Positions 8,828 to 15,942 of a stretch of DNA of 64,000 nt are shown here, piece by piece (within the stretch, counting starts at the first letter, position 1; the number at the start of each line of letters is the position of its first letter). A program made the translations under genes and the position numbers. This DNA is from Faecalicoccus pleomorphus DSM 20574 (GTDB taxonomy: Bacteria; Bacillota_I; Bacilli_A; Erysipelotrichales; Erysipelotrichaceae). The stretch spans positions 186,001-250,000 of the forward strand of contig NZ_ATUT01000001.1 of NCBI RefSeq assembly GCF_000420345.1. The letters run 5' to 3'. The notes beneath the pieces were generated by a model. It made no database searches, was not told the DNA's origin, and saw only the letters and a program-made list of their open reading frames with translations.

Positions 8828-9904
8828 CTTTCTCGGTTTTCCTGTAGTTTTACGGATGATCAGTTCCGGTTCATATTCCAGACGCAATATATAAGGATGT
8901 GACTTTTGCGTATTATTTTTTAGATGTTTTTTATAGATGATATCGACTGCTTCTTTTCCTTTTAAAAACGTTGCATGTTCGATTGTTGTCAACGAAATAT
9001 CCGGAAGAGAAGACATCAGAATATTATCAAAGCCTGCCACGGAAAAATCCTTTGGAACTTTATAGCCCTCACTTTTTAAAGCCGATAATACACCTAATGC
9101 GGTCATATCGTTATTGGCCAAAAAGGCAGTAGAATCCGTTCCTTCTTCCAAAGCTTCCATGGTAAGCTCGTAACCAACCTGATATTCGATATTTTCGGTC
9201 TGAATGCTTTCATACTGCGCTAGAGACATGGTTTTTAGCTGGATGTTTTGAACATCCTTACCTTGATCTTCAAAGGCATGAATCAATCCTTCATAACGAT
9301 GAATACGAGAAATTTCTTTACCCATGACAGGTGCAGAGATAAAAGTGATTTTCTCATGTCCCAAGTTAAGCAGATATTCACCCATTAAATGACCGGCTCT
9401 TACACCATTTAATTCCACCGAGTCAAAACGACTGCCCTGAGGTTTATCACCGATAGAGACAACCGGCATTCTTTTAAACAAAGCGTTTGCCTTAGAAATC
9501 TTGGTAGGAGGATAGAGATAGATGATGCCAGCTAAGTCTAAATTGGATAGCAGCTCATAGTAAGAGTCTTCCTGTTGTGCATTTCGCATGGTCGTAATCG
9601 TAAAGACCGAGTAATTATGCTTTTTTGCCTCGTAAACGATAGAATGAATCAAAGTCGCATAGTAGCTATTTGAAAGGTGAGGGGCAATCACTACAATCGT
9701 TTGATGAAGATCTTTCTGACTTGATTTCGACTTATGGATTTCATTTTTATAGCCTAGCTTTTTGGCAGCCTGCAATACGATATCCTGTGTTTCTTTGGAA
9801 AAGGAAACATTCTCTTTATGTGAAAGGATCATTGAAACGGTAGATTGTGACAATCCGGTATATTCGGCAATATCACGTGTTGTTATTTTTTTACGTTTTC
9901 CCAT
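8825..9904 (-). CDS. LacI-family transcriptional regulator
   Basis: A 359-residue repressor. The N-terminal helix-turn-helix (ITTRDIAEYTGLSQSTVSMIL, starting near residue 6) and hinge helix region are followed by a periplasmic-binding-like effector domain ending at LEYEPELIIRKTTG. The gene has an AAGGAG site and is divergent from the FAD oxidoreductase operon. Several TTGATTAAT palindromes lie between them, two of them overlapping this gene's own promoter, so it probably represses both itself and the operon. The effector, perhaps a sugar or polyol (derivative), is not visible from sequence. Confidence 0.88.
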   Translation of the reverse strand: MGKRKKITTRDIAEYTGLSQSTVSMILSHKENVSFSKETQDIVLQAAKKLGYKNEIHKSKSSQKDLHQTIVVIAPHLSNSYYATLIHSIVYEAKKHNYSVFTITTMRNAQQEDSYYELLSNLDLAGIIYLYPPTKISKANALFKRMPVVSIGDKPQGSRFDSVELNGVRAGHLMGEYLLNLGHEKITFISAPVMGKEISRIHRYEGLIHAFEDQGKDVQNIQLKTMSLAQYESIQTENIEYQVGYELTMEALEEGTDSTAFLANNDMTALGVLSALKSEGYKVPKDFSVAGFDNILMSSLPDISLTTIEHATFLKGKEAVDIIYKKHLKNNTQKSHPYILRLEYEPELIIRKTTGKPRK

Positions 9905-9948
9905 AATGTTCTCCTTAAAATTTTGATTTATTTTGAATAATCAATCTC

Positions 9949-9972
9949 AATTAATCAAATTGTTTTTGATTA
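9949..9972. promoter_or_regulatory. Candidate LacI-type operator O1
   Basis: TAATCAAA (9952-9959) and TTTGATTA (9965-9972) form a perfect inverted repeat with a five-base spacer. The left arm extends to AATTAATCAAA from 9949. It lies just downstream of the regulator's own -10 element, a position suited to autorepression. A further half-like copy, TTTTGATTAATT, lies at 9985-9996 inside the promoter spacer. Confidence 0.6.
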
Positions 9973-9977
9973 CTAAT

Positions 9978-10006
9978 ATTATACTTTTGATTAATTGGTT
10001 GTGCAA
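9978..10006 (-). promoter_or_regulatory. Promoter of the lacI-type regulator
   Basis: On the minus strand, TTGCAC (10006-10001) and TATAAT (9983-9978) have exactly 17 bases between them. The spacer contains AATTAATCAAAA, matching the candidate operator sequence. Confidence 0.7.
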
Positions 10007-10064
10007 GAAAAACCGTTAAAATCAGGACTTTGATCATTATAAAAAGTCAATAAATTTTTCAATG

Positions 10065-10089
10065 AATTAATCAGATATTTTGATTAATT
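10065..10089. promoter_or_regulatory. Candidate LacI-type operator O3
   Basis: AATTAATCA (10065-10073) and TGATTAATT (10081-10089) are perfect inverted repeats around a seven-base spacer. The core matches O1, so the same repressor probably binds both. It lies upstream of the oxidoreductase promoter. Confidence 0.6.
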
Positions 10090-10130
10090 AAAAATGCCTG
10101 AAAATCCTATATTTAAAGGCATTTACAAGT

Positions 10131-10159
10131 TTGACAACCTATTTTATGTGGGTTAGATT
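10131..10159 (+). promoter_or_regulatory. Promoter of the FAD oxidoreductase operon
   Basis: A consensus TTGACA (10131-10136) is 17 bases from TAGATT (10154-10159), 34 bases before the ATG. Just upstream, AAATGCCT (10092-10099) and AGGCATTT (10117-10124) form a spaced inverted repeat that may be a second regulatory site. Confidence 0.6.
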
Positions 10160-10193
10160 TACAGTGTATGAATACTATGGATGGAGGGGTACT

Positions 10194-11633
10194 ATGTACG
10201 ATGTAATCATAATTGGAGCCGGTGTCAGCGGTAGTGCAATTGCCCGTGAGTGTTCACGCTTTCCGCTAAAAATTGCGGTTCTTGAAAAGTGTGAAGACGT
10301 TTGCTGCGGAACTTCCAAGGCAAACAGTGCGATCATTCATGCCGGCTATGATGCCAAAGAAGGTACGTTGATGGCAAAATTGAATGTAGAAGGTAACTTG
10401 ATGATGGACGAACTTGCCAAAGATCTGGATATTCCATTTCAGCTAATCGGATCTTTTGTAGTTTGTACAGATAAAGAAAATCGCGACCAATTAACGACTT
10501 TGTACAATCGCGGTATTACAAATGGTGTTCCCGGTCTTCGTATTGTTGAACGCGACGAATTAAAGGAGATGGAACCAAATATATCCGATGAAGCTGTGGC
10601 AGCTTTATATGCGCCAAGCGCCGGTATTGTTTGTCCTTTTGAGTTAAATCTGGCCATGGCTGAAAATGCGGCAGAAAACGGTGTAGAGTTTTATTTTGAT
10701 TCTCCGGTGGAGGCGATACAAAAAGTAGATGATCACTATGAGATCCAAACACCAAATCAAACATTTCATTCAAAATATGTTGTGAATGCTGCCGGTGTTT
10801 ATGCCGATATGATCCATAATATGGTCAGTGCTGATAAAATGGAGATCATTCCTCGTAAAGGAGAATATTATCTGCTGGATAAAAGTGCTGGAAAACATGT
10901 TTCTCATACGATTTTTCAGTTACCGACTAAGATGGGAAAAGGGGTTCTGGTAACGCCAACTGTACACGGCAATATGTTAGTGGGCCCAACAAGTATGGAT
11001 ATCGACAATAAAGAAGGTGTCAATACGACACGAAAAGGATTGGACGAAGTTGCTATGAAATCATCCATAGCTGTTAAGAATCTTCCTATGAGAGATGTCA
11101 TCACATCCTTTGCCGGACTTCGTGCACATCATCCGAATCATGAATTCATCATTGAAGAAGTCAAGGATGCACCAAACTTTATTGATGTGGCCGGTATCGA
11201 ATCACCTGGTCTTTCTTCCTGTCCGGCTATTGGGGTAATGGTCGCAAAGATGATCAAGAAAAAAACGAATACACATGAAAAACCAGATTTCAAAAAGACA
11301 CGCAAAGGACTGATCAAGCCATCACAAATGAGTATGGAAAAAAGAAATGAACTTATCCAAAAGGATCCTCGTTATGGAACGATCATCTGTCGCTGTGAGA
11401 TGGTAACAGAAGGAGAGATCGTAGAAGCGGTACATCGAATCATTCCTGCCCGTTCACTGGATGGTATAAAACGTCGTACAAGAGCAGCTATGGGACGGTG
11501 TCAGGCTGGTTTCTGCAGCCCGCGTGTTATGGAAATCTTATCGCATGAAGTACCGGATATTGATATGTATAAAGTTAGCAAATCCGGTGGACATTCAAAC
11601 TTTATCGTAGGAAACGATAAAGAAGATCTGTAG
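10194..11633 (+). CDS. GlpA-like FAD-dependent dehydrogenase with [2Fe-2S] domain
   Basis: A 479-residue flavoprotein resembling anaerobic glycerol-3-phosphate dehydrogenase subunit A and LhgO-type DAO enzymes. The FAD site is VIIIGAGVSGSAIAREC at the N-terminus. The DAO fold continues to about residue 370 (SFAGLRAHHP is the family's late motif). The C-terminus is a BFD-like [2Fe-2S] domain with cysteines in ICRCEMV and GRCQAGFC. The start is set at 10194 by a GGAGGGG site; the longer frame begins inside the promoter. It is first in a three-gene operon with a second flavoprotein and a DUF1667 protein. The substrate may be glycerol-3-phosphate, but no glpK or glpF is nearby. Confidence 0.85.
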   Translation: MYDVIIIGAGVSGSAIARECSRFPLKIAVLEKCEDVCCGTSKANSAIIHAGYDAKEGTLMAKLNVEGNLMMDELAKDLDIPFQLIGSFVVCTDKENRDQLTTLYNRGITNGVPGLRIVERDELKEMEPNISDEAVAALYAPSAGIVCPFELNLAMAENAAENGVEFYFDSPVEAIQKVDDHYEIQTPNQTFHSKYVVNAAGVYADMIHNMVSADKMEIIPRKGEYYLLDKSAGKHVSHTIFQLPTKMGKGVLVTPTVHGNMLVGPTSMDIDNKEGVNTTRKGLDEVAMKSSIAVKNLPMRDVITSFAGLRAHHPNHEFIIEEVKDAPNFIDVAGIESPGLSSCPAIGVMVAKMIKKKTNTHEKPDFKKTRKGLIKPSQMSMEKRNELIQKDPRYGTIICRCEMVTEGEIVEAVHRIIPARSLDGIKRRTRAAMGRCQAGFCSPRVMEILSHEVPDIDMYKVSKSGGHSNFIVGNDKEDL

Positions 11634-11644
11634 GAGGCAAGACT

Positions 11645-12901
11645 ATGAAAAAGGTAAATGTAGTAATTATCGGTGGTGGACCGGCAGGTCTTGCGGCCGC
11701 ACTCAGTGCTAAAGAAGCAGGCGAAAGTGATATCTTAATTTTGGAACGTGATACAAAATTAGGTGGTATCTTAAATCAATGTATTCATAACGGTTTTGGA
11801 CTGCACACATTTAAAGAAGAATTGACTGGGCCGGAATATGCGAATCGTTTTATTGAGAAAGTAAAAGAACAAAATATTCCTTATAAGCTGAATACAATGG
11901 TCATGGATATTTCTTCCGATAAAGTAGTTACTGCCATGAACGCAAAAGAAGGTTTATTCCAAATTCAGGCAAAGGCAATCATCTTGGCCATGGGCTGTCG
12001 AGAACGACCTAGAGGGGCTTTAAATATTCCAGGTTATCGTCCAGCTGGTATATACAGTGCCGGAACAGCACAGAAATTAGTCAATATCGATGGATTGATG
12101 CCAGGAAAAGAAGTTGTCATCTTAGGTTCCGGTGATATCGGTTTGATCATGGCACGAAGAATGACTTTAGAAGGGGCTAAAGTAAAAGTCGTCGCCGAAT
12201 TGATGCCATATTCCGGTGGTTTAAAAAGAAATATCGTACAATGTCTGGATGACTTTGGAATTCCGTTAAAACTAAGTCATACCGTAGTCGATATCGAAGG
12301 TAAAGAGCGTGTCGAAGCTGTCACGATTGCAGAGGTCAAAGATGGAAAACCAGTACCGGGAACCGAAGAAAGATATACTTGTGATACTTTATTATTATCA
12401 TGTGGTCTTATTCCGGAAAACGAGCTTTCCAATCAGGCCGGCATTGAAATTAGTCCGATCACAAAAGGACCAAAGGTCAATGAATCGTTAGAAACAAACG
12501 TTGACGGCATCTTTGCCTGCGGCAATGTATTGCATGTACATGACCTGGTTGATTTTGTATCTCAGGAAGCAAAACAGGCTGGAAAAAATGCCGTAAAATA
12601 TCTGAAAGAGCAGGAAATCAAAAACACAAAAGTCATTCCTATTCAGACTGAAAACGGCGTACGTTACAGTGTACCTTTTGTGGTAAGACCTGAAGATATG
12701 GATGACTTGCTGACGGTACGTTTCCGTGTAGGTGGCGTTTATAAAGATCATTTTATCAGTGTCTATCTGGATGATCAAAGAATTCTTCATAAACCCAGCA
12801 AAATCTTGGCTCCAGGAGAAATGGAACAGATCATTCTGACTAAGAAAAAAATGATGGAAATCGATCCATCTACGATTCGCATTACTCTGGAGGATAAATA
12901 A
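11645..12901 (+). CDS. FAD/NAD(P)-binding oxidoreductase partner
   Basis: A 418-residue pyridine nucleotide-disulfide oxidoreductase-type flavoprotein. The first dinucleotide site is VVIIGGGPAGLAAALSA; the second, for NAD(P)H, is VVILGSGDIGLIMARR near 160. The segment VDGIFACGNVLHVHDLVDFVS is the late FAD-binding motif of this fold. No redox CxxC pair of the thioredoxin reductase kind is evident in the central domain. In many Firmicutes this protein is paired with a GlpA/GlpO-like subunit and a DUF1667 protein, probably passing electrons between the substrate flavoprotein and NAD. GGAGG precedes the start, 11 bases after the previous stop. Confidence 0.85.
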   Translation: MKKVNVVIIGGGPAGLAAALSAKEAGESDILILERDTKLGGILNQCIHNGFGLHTFKEELTGPEYANRFIEKVKEQNIPYKLNTMVMDISSDKVVTAMNAKEGLFQIQAKAIILAMGCRERPRGALNIPGYRPAGIYSAGTAQKLVNIDGLMPGKEVVILGSGDIGLIMARRMTLEGAKVKVVAELMPYSGGLKRNIVQCLDDFGIPLKLSHTVVDIEGKERVEAVTIAEVKDGKPVPGTEERYTCDTLLLSCGLIPENELSNQAGIEISPITKGPKVNESLETNVDGIFACGNVLHVHDLVDFVSQEAKQAGKNAVKYLKEQEIKNTKVIPIQTENGVRYSVPFVVRPEDMDDLLTVRFRVGGVYKDHFISVYLDDQRILHKPSKILAPGEMEQIILTKKKMMEIDPSTIRITLEDK

Positions 12902-12902
12902 T

Positions 12903-13265
12903 ATGGAAACAAGAGAATTAACATGTATTGGCTGTCCGATGGGATGTGCTCTAACGGTAAAAATGGAAGAGGGAAATGTGATTTCTGTTTCCGGTAATAC
13001 TTGTCAACAAGGCGATATTTACGCTCATAAAGAAGTAACTAATCCAACCAGAATCGTAACTAGCATTGTTCCGGTAACTGGTTCAAAGGATGAGATCATG
13101 ATTTCTGTTAAGACAGCACATGATATTCCAAAGAATAAAATCTTTGCCTGTATGAAAGATCTAAAAGCTGTTAAAGTACAAGCTCCTGTACACATTGGAG
13201 ATGTAGTCTTAAAAAATGTAGCGGATACAGGAGTCGATGTGATTGCGACAAAGGAGGCATTATAG
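12903..13265 (+). CDS. DUF1667 cysteine-rich small subunit
   Basis: A 120-residue DUF1667 protein. The N-terminal CIGCPMGC motif (first Cys near residue 9) and a further Cys near 34 (GNTCQQGD) resemble the cluster-binding head of molybdopterin oxidoreductases, without the rest of that enzyme. The family nearly always follows a GlpA-like and a NAD-binding flavoprotein, as here, so it is likely an Fe-S electron-transfer subunit of the complex. The start lies one base after the previous stop with a GGAGG site inside the upstream gene. Confidence 0.85.
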   Translation: METRELTCIGCPMGCALTVKMEEGNVISVSGNTCQQGDIYAHKEVTNPTRIVTSIVPVTGSKDEIMISVKTAHDIPKNKIFACMKDLKAVKVQAPVHIGDVVLKNVADTGVDVIATKEAL

Positions 13266-13275
13266 GAGTATTTCT

Positions 13276-13555
13276 ATGACAGAATTTGAACAGCAAACAT
13301 TAAACATCAGAAAAAAATCCTAAAGCCAGTGTATTAGGCACAAAGTGATTCTTATCCGCTGCCAACATTTTGACATATCTTGGACTTGGATCAGTGGTTG
13401 CTGAAGTCCTGGCAACAACAAAAATAGGTTATCCAGTATTAATGATCGGATTACATGATGAATTTGATCAAAAATGGCAGGCCGAAGACTTAATGAAGCG
13501 CTATTATTTAGATACTAGTAGTATTGCTTAAGCTATTCATGAATTTTTAAAATAA
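13276..13555 (+). pseudogene. Transketolase remnant: N-terminal subunit start joined to C-terminal subunit end
   Basis: A good GGAG site and ATG open a frame, MTEFEQQTLNIRKKS, that stops at 13321. Adding one base to the A7 run at 13311-13317 continues it as IRKKILKPVY then a stop (TAG) and AQS, the opening helix of split transketolase N-subunits. After losing the GHPGG segment, a third frame reads LSAANILTYL, also from the N-subunit. This runs straight into GLGSVVAEVLA, the start of the last domain of the C-subunit, and on through PVLMIGLHDEF and EDLMKRYYLDTSSIA. A TAA at 13529 then replaces a probable Glu codon before AIHEFLK and the true stop. Roughly 1.5 kb of the normal gene pair must be deleted. 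Confidence 0.75.
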
Positions 13556-13558
13556 ATC

Positions 13559-13583
13559 AAAAGCGGTCAATGATCGCTTTTTT
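13559..13583 (+). terminator. Terminator after the transketolase remnant
   Basis: AAAAGCGGTCA faces TGATCGCTTTT with one G-U pair and a very small loop, then a T-run. It probably once ended the oxidoreductase-transketolase transcript and still can. Confidence 0.75.
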
Positions 13584-14227
13584 GCATAAATTCCCTATTT
13601 TTTATATTAGTATAGTCCACTTAACTATTATAGGATTGTTTTAGATATTAAACCGGCAAAGGTATTTTTATTTATAGATATTTCATTTTTCTTTCTATAT
13701 TTTCGCTCAAATATTTTGATGATCATGATTTCATCATAACTTTAAATGAATATGTTCACATGTGCATATCAAACTCGATTAAATAGACTCTATGAGAGTA
13801 CGTGAAAAAGAAAAACATGGGTAATCATACGTTCGATACATTTTACAGAATCAAATAAGGAATGTATATTTTGATTATCATAATTATATATAAGAAAATA
13901 GACTAAATAAAATAATGATGAATTTTGTTAGATAAAACAATATAAAAATCTGCATTATGTAAATTTTTTAAGACCGCAAGATGAAAAACCGTGTTCAAAA
14001 ATTAAATATGTTTTGATAAAACACGATTATACATTTTTTACATAATATACATTATGCGAAGTAAAATTTATTGGCGTACCGATAGTACATTAGCCGATCG
14101 ATAGAAATTTGCAGGAAAATGTAGATAAACGTATAGATTCTTATTTAAATTGAAGGTGCACCTTTAAATTTATTATGCACTGTCCATATCAGATTTATAC
14201 ATAGTACGTCATAAAAATGAGATAAAC
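13584..14227. other. AT-rich stretch without a recognisable gene
   Basis: About 640 bases very rich in A and T, with stops in all six frames and no RNA gene, riboswitch or repeat that I can identify. It contains a perfect 12-base palindrome, AAGGTGCACCTT, at 14153-14164 with imperfectly symmetrical AT flanks. It lies between a decayed transketolase and the terminator of the hxl operon, so it may be further eroded coding DNA. I could not match any translated piece to a family. Confidence 0.6.
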
Positions 14228-14250
14228 AAAAAGCCCAGTGAGGGCTTTTT
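14228..14250. terminator. Bidirectional terminator of the hxlA-hxlB-cupin operon
   Basis: AAAAAGCCC (14228-14236) and GGGCTTTTT (14242-14250) form a perfect stem with a five-base loop and T-runs in both directions. The cupin gene ends six bases away on the minus strand. Confidence 0.85.
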
Positions 14251-14255
14251 ATAAG

Positions 14256-14609
14256 TTATCGATTGTAATCATCTTCGATTCGTACTACATCATCTAAATG
14301 AGGGGTACTGACTTCGATAATCGTTGTATCTTCTAAAGCGGTATTTCGATGTCGAAAGGTCGGAGGATTGCTGATGATATCACCGGGTCCATATATATGG
14401 GTATGTAGTTCTTTATGTTCATCATCTTCCAGGACCTCCAACTTCCCTTTCAAAATGTAAATGTGTTCTTCTTTTTGATTATGGTATTGAAAGGAACAGC
14501 GCTCACCTTTCTTAAAGAAAATCTCCTTTAAGGCATAGTGATCTGTTACTGCAAGCCACTTTTCGTAACCCCATGGCTTTTCGACATATTTGACTAATTT
14601 TTGTTTCAT
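14256..14609 (-). CDS. Small cupin protein, mannose-6-phosphate isomerase-like
   Basis: A 117-residue single-domain cupin. Motif 1 includes CSFQYHNQKEEHIYILKGKLEV and motif 2 is PGDIISNPPTFRHR, so metal ligands (His, His/Glu, His) are present. The N-terminal KPWGYEKW is shared with the sugar-phosphate cupins fused to mannose-1-phosphate guanylyltransferase. The third place in the hxlA-hxlB operon suggests a sugar-phosphate isomerase or sensor role; this is inference only. It starts ten bases after hxlB. Confidence 0.75.
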   Translation of the reverse strand: MKQKLVKYVEKPWGYEKWLAVTDHYALKEIFFKKGERCSFQYHNQKEEHIYILKGKLEVLEDDEHKELHTHIYGPGDIISNPPTFRHRNTALEDTTIIEVSTPHLDDVVRIEDDYNR

Positions 14610-14618
14610 AATAACGAA

Positions 14619-15179
14619 CTACTCCATATTGGCATGTCTTCCAAACATCGTATCGGAATCCATATGATTCTTTTCCATCAACATCATGATCGCAATATCC
14701 ATAAACAAACCTTCGGATTGTTCAAATAAAGATCCCATAGGCTGTATGGATTTAATTTGTCCTTCTTTAGCACTTTTCGGACTCGGTGCACTGATTTCAA
14801 TAACAACATCAGCCATCTTTCCTATCGTCGATTCAGGATTGATCGTGATCAAAGCAAGCTTAGCGCCTACTTCTTTGGCCTTTTGCGCATGATTAACCAG
14901 GCTTTTTGTTTCACCGGAGCCAGAACAAATCACTAAGATTCCATCCTCTTTGATATTTGGTGTGCATGTTTCTCCTACAACATAAGATTTCTTTCCCATA
15001 TGCATCAAACGCATCGCGAAGCCTTTGACTTGAAATCCGCTTCGTCCTGCACCGGCGCAAAAGATTTCGTTAGCCTGATCCACAAGCTCAACAAACTGTT
15101 CTGCATTTTTGGTATCTATGCTTAATAATGTATGTTCCAGTTCATTTAATACTGTTTTTGCATATTCGATCGTATTCAT
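14619..15179 (-). CDS. hxlB: 6-phospho-3-hexuloisomerase
   Basis: A 186-residue SIS-domain isomerase that converts D-arabino-3-hexulose-6-phosphate to fructose-6-phosphate. Typical features are FCAGAGRSGFQVKGFAMRLMHMG, the glycine-rich phosphate loop ICSGSGETKSL, and PMGSLFEQ with a C-terminal helix used in tetramerisation. Length and motifs fit bacterial and archaeal HxlB/PHI rather than KpsF- or GutQ-type SIS proteins. Its ATG overlaps the hxlA stop by four bases, so the two are translationally coupled. Confidence 0.88.
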   Translation of the reverse strand: MNTIEYAKTVLNELEHTLLSIDTKNAEQFVELVDQANEIFCAGAGRSGFQVKGFAMRLMHMGKKSYVVGETCTPNIKEDGILVICSGSGETKSLVNHAQKAKEVGAKLALITINPESTIGKMADVVIEISAPSPKSAKEGQIKSIQPMGSLFEQSEGLFMDIAIMMLMEKNHMDSDTMFGRHANME

Positions 15180-15805
15180 GATTTTAAATATCCTTTCATC
15201 TCTTTTGCCATTTTTGCTCGGTTTTTGGCATTGCAGATGGCACCGCCAACCACAATGATCTCAGCACCTTCATTGACGATATCCTGAATCGTTTCCAGCT
15301 TTACACCCCCGGCAACCGCACTTTTCGCATGATTAATGACTTTATTGACTATCTTTAATTCTTCTAACGGATCTTGACCGGATTGTTGCACATCAAAGGC
15401 CGTATGAACACAAATATAATCGACACCCATTTCATCGATTTCTTTGGTTCTTGTGGCTAAATCATGAACATTGATCATATCGACCATGACTTTTCCGTTG
15501 TGATTTTTAGCAGATCGTACAACTCCCTGAATCGTTTCATCATGACTGACACCCAAAACAGTTACAATAGAAGCACCGGCTTCAAAGCATTTATCGGCTT
15601 CAAATTCACCGGCATCCATGATTTTCGCATCGGCCAGAACTTCAACCTTCGGAAATCTTTTATGAATCTCTTTGACAGGCACCATTCCTTCTTCAATGAT
15701 AAATGGAGTACCCACCTCAGCAATCTCTACACTTCCCTTTGTTTGTTCTAAAAGTTGAATACATTCCTCCAGGCTTAATGTATCCAAAGCAACCTGTAAT
15801 TTCAT
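15176..15805 (-). CDS. hxlA: 3-hexulose-6-phosphate synthase
   Basis: A TIM-barrel enzyme of the OMP decarboxylase superfamily, 209 residues, that condenses formaldehyde with ribulose-5-phosphate or runs in reverse. The metal and phosphate segments are EVGTPF, the DAKIMD signature with EFEADKCFEAGA, VDMINVHDL and AVAGGVKLETI. The related 3-keto-L-gulonate-6-phosphate decarboxylase shares the fold, but partnership with hxlB and the TVLGVSHDETIQ segment favour the synthase. AAGGAG nine bases upstream sets the start at 15805, not the further ATGs at 15838-15814. Confidence 0.85.
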   Translation of the reverse strand: MKLQVALDTLSLEECIQLLEQTKGSVEIAEVGTPFIIEEGMVPVKEIHKRFPKVEVLADAKIMDAGEFEADKCFEAGASIVTVLGVSHDETIQGVVRSAKNHNGKVMVDMINVHDLATRTKEIDEMGVDYICVHTAFDVQQSGQDPLEELKIVNKVINHAKSAVAGGVKLETIQDIVNEGAEIIVVGGAICNAKNRAKMAKEMKGYLKS

Positions 15806-15893
15806 CCTCATCATCTCCTTGTGTAAAGCGTACATCATTCATCTCCTTCTCTCAACAAAAAGATTGGTTTTAATCAAAATAAAGGGTAAAAAA

Positions 15894-15928
15894 CTTGGTA
15901 ATATAGTATAATTTATTGGAAAACCAAG
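15894..15928. promoter_or_regulatory. Operator-like repeats and -10 element in the hxl/DeoR divergent region
   Basis: CTTGGT (15894-15899) is repeated inverted as ACCAAG (15923-15928), and the palindrome TTGG-AAAA-CCAA covers 15916-15927. A TATAAT (15907-15912) lies between them, reading towards the DeoR gene. A related ATTGGTTTTAATCAA is at 15863-15877. They are likely sites for the DeoR regulator, inferred from position alone. Confidence 0.5.
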
Positions 15929-15942
15929 AATTAGGAGATAGT

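Noticed and set aside
13584-14227. Decayed AraC-type regulator on the minus strand
   Set aside because: A fragment reading like FEHGFSS is seen near 13980, but the surrounding residues do not support the family; too weak to call.
15176-15805. 3-keto-L-gulonate-6-phosphate decarboxylase instead of HxlA
   Set aside because: The fold is shared, but the adjacent isomerase is HxlB-type and no ascorbate PTS or UlaE/UlaF partner is present.
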